Shown piece after piece: positions 12,778-14,429 of a stretch of 14,429 nucleotides of DNA. Location: positions 1-14,429 of the forward strand of contig JACKJI010000032.1 of NCBI GenBank assembly GCA_020638035.1, given 5' to 3'. A model generated the notes under the pieces. That model worked only from the letters and a program-made list of their open reading frames with translations, made no database searches and had not been told where the DNA came from. The stretch is from Hyphomicrobiaceae bacterium. Lineage in GTDB: Bacteria; Pseudomonadota; Alphaproteobacteria; Rhizobiales; Hyphomicrobiaceae. The first letter of the stretch is position 1. The number at the start of each line of letters is the position of its first letter. Position numbers and translations under genes: made by a program.

Positions 12778-14429
12778 ATGGCACGTTCCACTATGAAATC
12801 GCTGCGACTTTCGGCTGCATCAGGACGCCTGATCGCGCGCCTCATCCGGCGCGTGCAGCGAACCTCGGAGATGATCACCGACCCACCCGACCTCACCGAC
12901 CGGTTGTTGGCCGAGCATCCCGCGATCATCGGCTTCTGGCACGGACAGTTCATGATGGTGTCGGTGCTCAATCCCGCGGGAGTGCCCGTCAAGGCGATGG
13001 TGGCACGGCATGGCGACGCCGATCTCATCGGCAATGCGATGTCCGAACTCGGCGTCGAGCTCATCCGCGGCGCCGGCGCCGGGGGACGGCGCAAGGACCG
13101 TGGCGGAGCGCGGGCCCTGCGCGAAGCGGTGCGCGCCCTCCACGAGGGCAACTCGATCTGCATGACAGCCGACGTGCCGCCGGGACCTGCGCGGCGGGTC
13201 GGCGAGGGCATCATCACTTTGGCCCGCCTATCGGGGCGCCCGGTGATCCCGGTCGCGGTTGCAACGTCGCGCTTCCTGGCGCTCGACACGTGGAGCCGCA
13301 TGACCATCAACCTGCCGCGTTCGATTCTGGCTGCGGCCGGAGGCACGCCGGTTCGTGTGCCGCGCGATGCGACACCCGAACAACTGGAGGCGCTGCGCAA
13401 CGAGGTTGAGGAACTCCTCAAGGCGGCAACGCAGCGCGCCTATCAATTGGCAGGCGCGAACCTGTCACGGGCGACGCCCCCTGGCGCACTCGATATCGAC
13501 GCTCCCCTGCCCCGGCCCGGGCTAAGGCTTAGGATCTACCGCGCACTGTCGCGGGCGATGGAGCCCCTGGTGCCGGTGTGGCTTGGGTTGCGCACGCGCC
13601 AGGGCAAGGAGGTCCGCGAGCGGCGCGGTGAGCGTTACGGCATCGCTTCCATGGCCCGACCGCAGGGCCCACTGGTGTGGGTGCATGCGGCAAGCGTCGG
13701 CGAGACGAACGCGGCGCTGCCGGTGATCGCGGCGCTACGCGATCAACGTGGCGATGCCTCGTTCCTTCTGACGACCGGCACGCGCACGTCCGCTGCACTC
13801 GCGGCTACACGGCTCGGCCCGCGCGGCATTCACCAGTTCGTGCCGCTCGACTCACCGCGCTACGTAAGACGTTTCCTCGACCACTGGAGGCCCGATGTCG
13901 CCGTATTCACCGAATCGGAAATCTGGCCGAATCTGATCCTCGAGACGTCGGCACGAAACATCCCGCTCGCCCTCATCAATGCGCGCGTGTCGCAACGCAG
14001 CTTCCGCCGCTGGCGGCGCAGTGCAGGATTGTCTCGGGCGTTGTTCAGCCGGTTCAGGATTGTGCTGGCGCAGAATGCGCGACTGGCGAGGTCGTTCTCG
14101 CTGCTTGGCGCACGCAACGTCGCAGTGAGCGGCAATCTGAAAATCGATTCTCCGCCGCCACCCGTCGATACCCGCGAGCTGGAGCGGTTGAAGTCAGCGA
14201 TCGGTGCGCGCCCGCTATGGCTTGCCGCCAGCACGCATCCGGGTGAAGACGAGCAGATCGCCGCCGCGCACAAACTGCTGGCCGCGCAGCATCCCCACCT
14301 TCTCACCATCATCGTCCCGCGCCATCCCGAGAGGGGGCCGGCCATCGCCCAGATGCTCGCAGCCCAAGGGCTCGCCTGCCGGCGCAGGGCCGACGGCGCA
14401 CGACCCAATGATACGACCGACGTCTACGT
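12778..14429 (+). CDS. waaA: Fused DUF374 (LpxJ-like) acyltransferase and Kdo transferase WaaA, 3' end outside window
   Basis: One frame runs from ATG 12778 to the window edge, 550 codons without a stop. Residues 1 to about 228 are a DUF374 lysophospholipid-acyltransferase-like domain: GFWHGQFM with His55, VELIRGAGAGGRRKDRGG, TADVPPGPARRVGEG (130-144) and GRPVIPVAV. DUF374 includes LpxJ, a lipid A secondary acyltransferase of epsilonproteobacteria. A linker of about 20 residues rich in Pro and Ala follows. From about residue 249 the sequence is WaaA (KdtA): LRLRIYRALSRA, VWVHAASVGE with the conserved Glu309, FTESEIWPN (377-385), SGNLKID, STHPGEDEQ (485-493) and VPRHPER (513-519). WaaA transfers Kdo from CMP-Kdo to the lipid A precursor at the inner membrane. 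The two activities normally come from separate adjacent genes. The C-terminal part of WaaA is beyond the window. Confidence 0.88.
   Translation, partial: MARSTMKSLRLSAASGRLIARLIRRVQRTSEMITDPPDLTDRLLAEHPAIIGFWHGQFMMVSVLNPAGVPVKAMVARHGDADLIGNAMSELGVELIRGAGAGGRRKDRGGARALREAVRALHEGNSICMTADVPPGPARRVGEGIITLARLSGRPVIPVAVATSRFLALDTWSRMTINLPRSILAAAGGTPVRVPRDATPEQLEALRNEVEELLKAATQRAYQLAGANLSRATPPGALDIDAPLPRPGLRLRIYRALSRAMEPLVPVWLGLRTRQGKEVRERRGERYGIASMARPQGPLVWVHAASVGETNAALPVIAALRDQRGDASFLLTTGTRTSAALAATRLGPRGIHQFVPLDSPRYVRRFLDHWRPDVAVFTESEIWPNLILETSARNIPLALINARVSQRSFRRWRRSAGLSRALFSRFRIVLAQNARLARSFSLLGARNVAVSGNLKIDSPPPPVDTRELERLKSAIGARPLWLAASTHPGEDEQIAAAHKLLAAQHPHLLTIIVPRHPERGPAIAQMLAAQGLACRRRADGARPNDTTDVY

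Noticed and set aside
12702..13421. 239-codon minus-strand frame antisense to the DUF374 domain
   Set aside because: The Arg/Ser-rich product looks like a shadow of the acyltransferase frame, which has clear motifs.

Overview
The window is GC-rich, densely coding chromosomal DNA from a Gram-negative alphaproteobacterium, most likely in or near Hyphomicrobiales (Rhizobiales). The evidence is the gene content: a plant-type glutamate-cysteine ligase beside rsmE and ubiA, a DUF4170 gene, and a lipid A/LPS cluster containing MsbA, an LpxJ-like (DUF374) acyltransferase and WaaA. No tRNA, rRNA, CRISPR array, phage or intact insertion sequence was seen. The genus was not identified.

Layout from left to right. 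(1) Bases 1-3377 hold an L-lactate utilisation locus. It contains the 3' end of lutA, a DUF465 gene, a terminator-like hairpin, a DUF6653 membrane protein gene, and lutB-lutC overlapping by ATGA. The three Lut proteins together would oxidise L-lactate to pyruvate; here lutA is separated from lutBC by two unrelated genes and a hairpin. (2) Bases 3470-7803 are a minus-strand block. It contains a small secreted protein with a symmetric six-cysteine pattern, gshA (first step of glutathione synthesis), an unrecognised exported Ala/Pro-rich protein, and rsmE (16S rRNA m3U1498 methyltransferase). (3) Divergent from rsmE is ubiA (ubiquinone synthesis); the shared upstream region carries a perfect 20-bp palindrome. 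(4) Bases 9507-14429 form an envelope/lipid A block: a DUF4170 protein, two tandem hairpins, an MsbA-type lipid flippase, a minus-strand tyrosine-phosphatase-fold protein, and a long open frame that joins an LpxJ-like DUF374 acyltransferase to WaaA (Kdo transferase). That last frame runs off the right edge of the window.

Most of the window is ordinary housekeeping sequence. The observations most worth a second look are the in-frame DUF374-WaaA fusion, the phosphatase embedded in the lipid A cluster, the split lut locus, the 20-bp palindrome before ubiA, the paired hairpins before msbA, and the cysteine-symmetric exported peptide. I found no clearly new multi-gene system.
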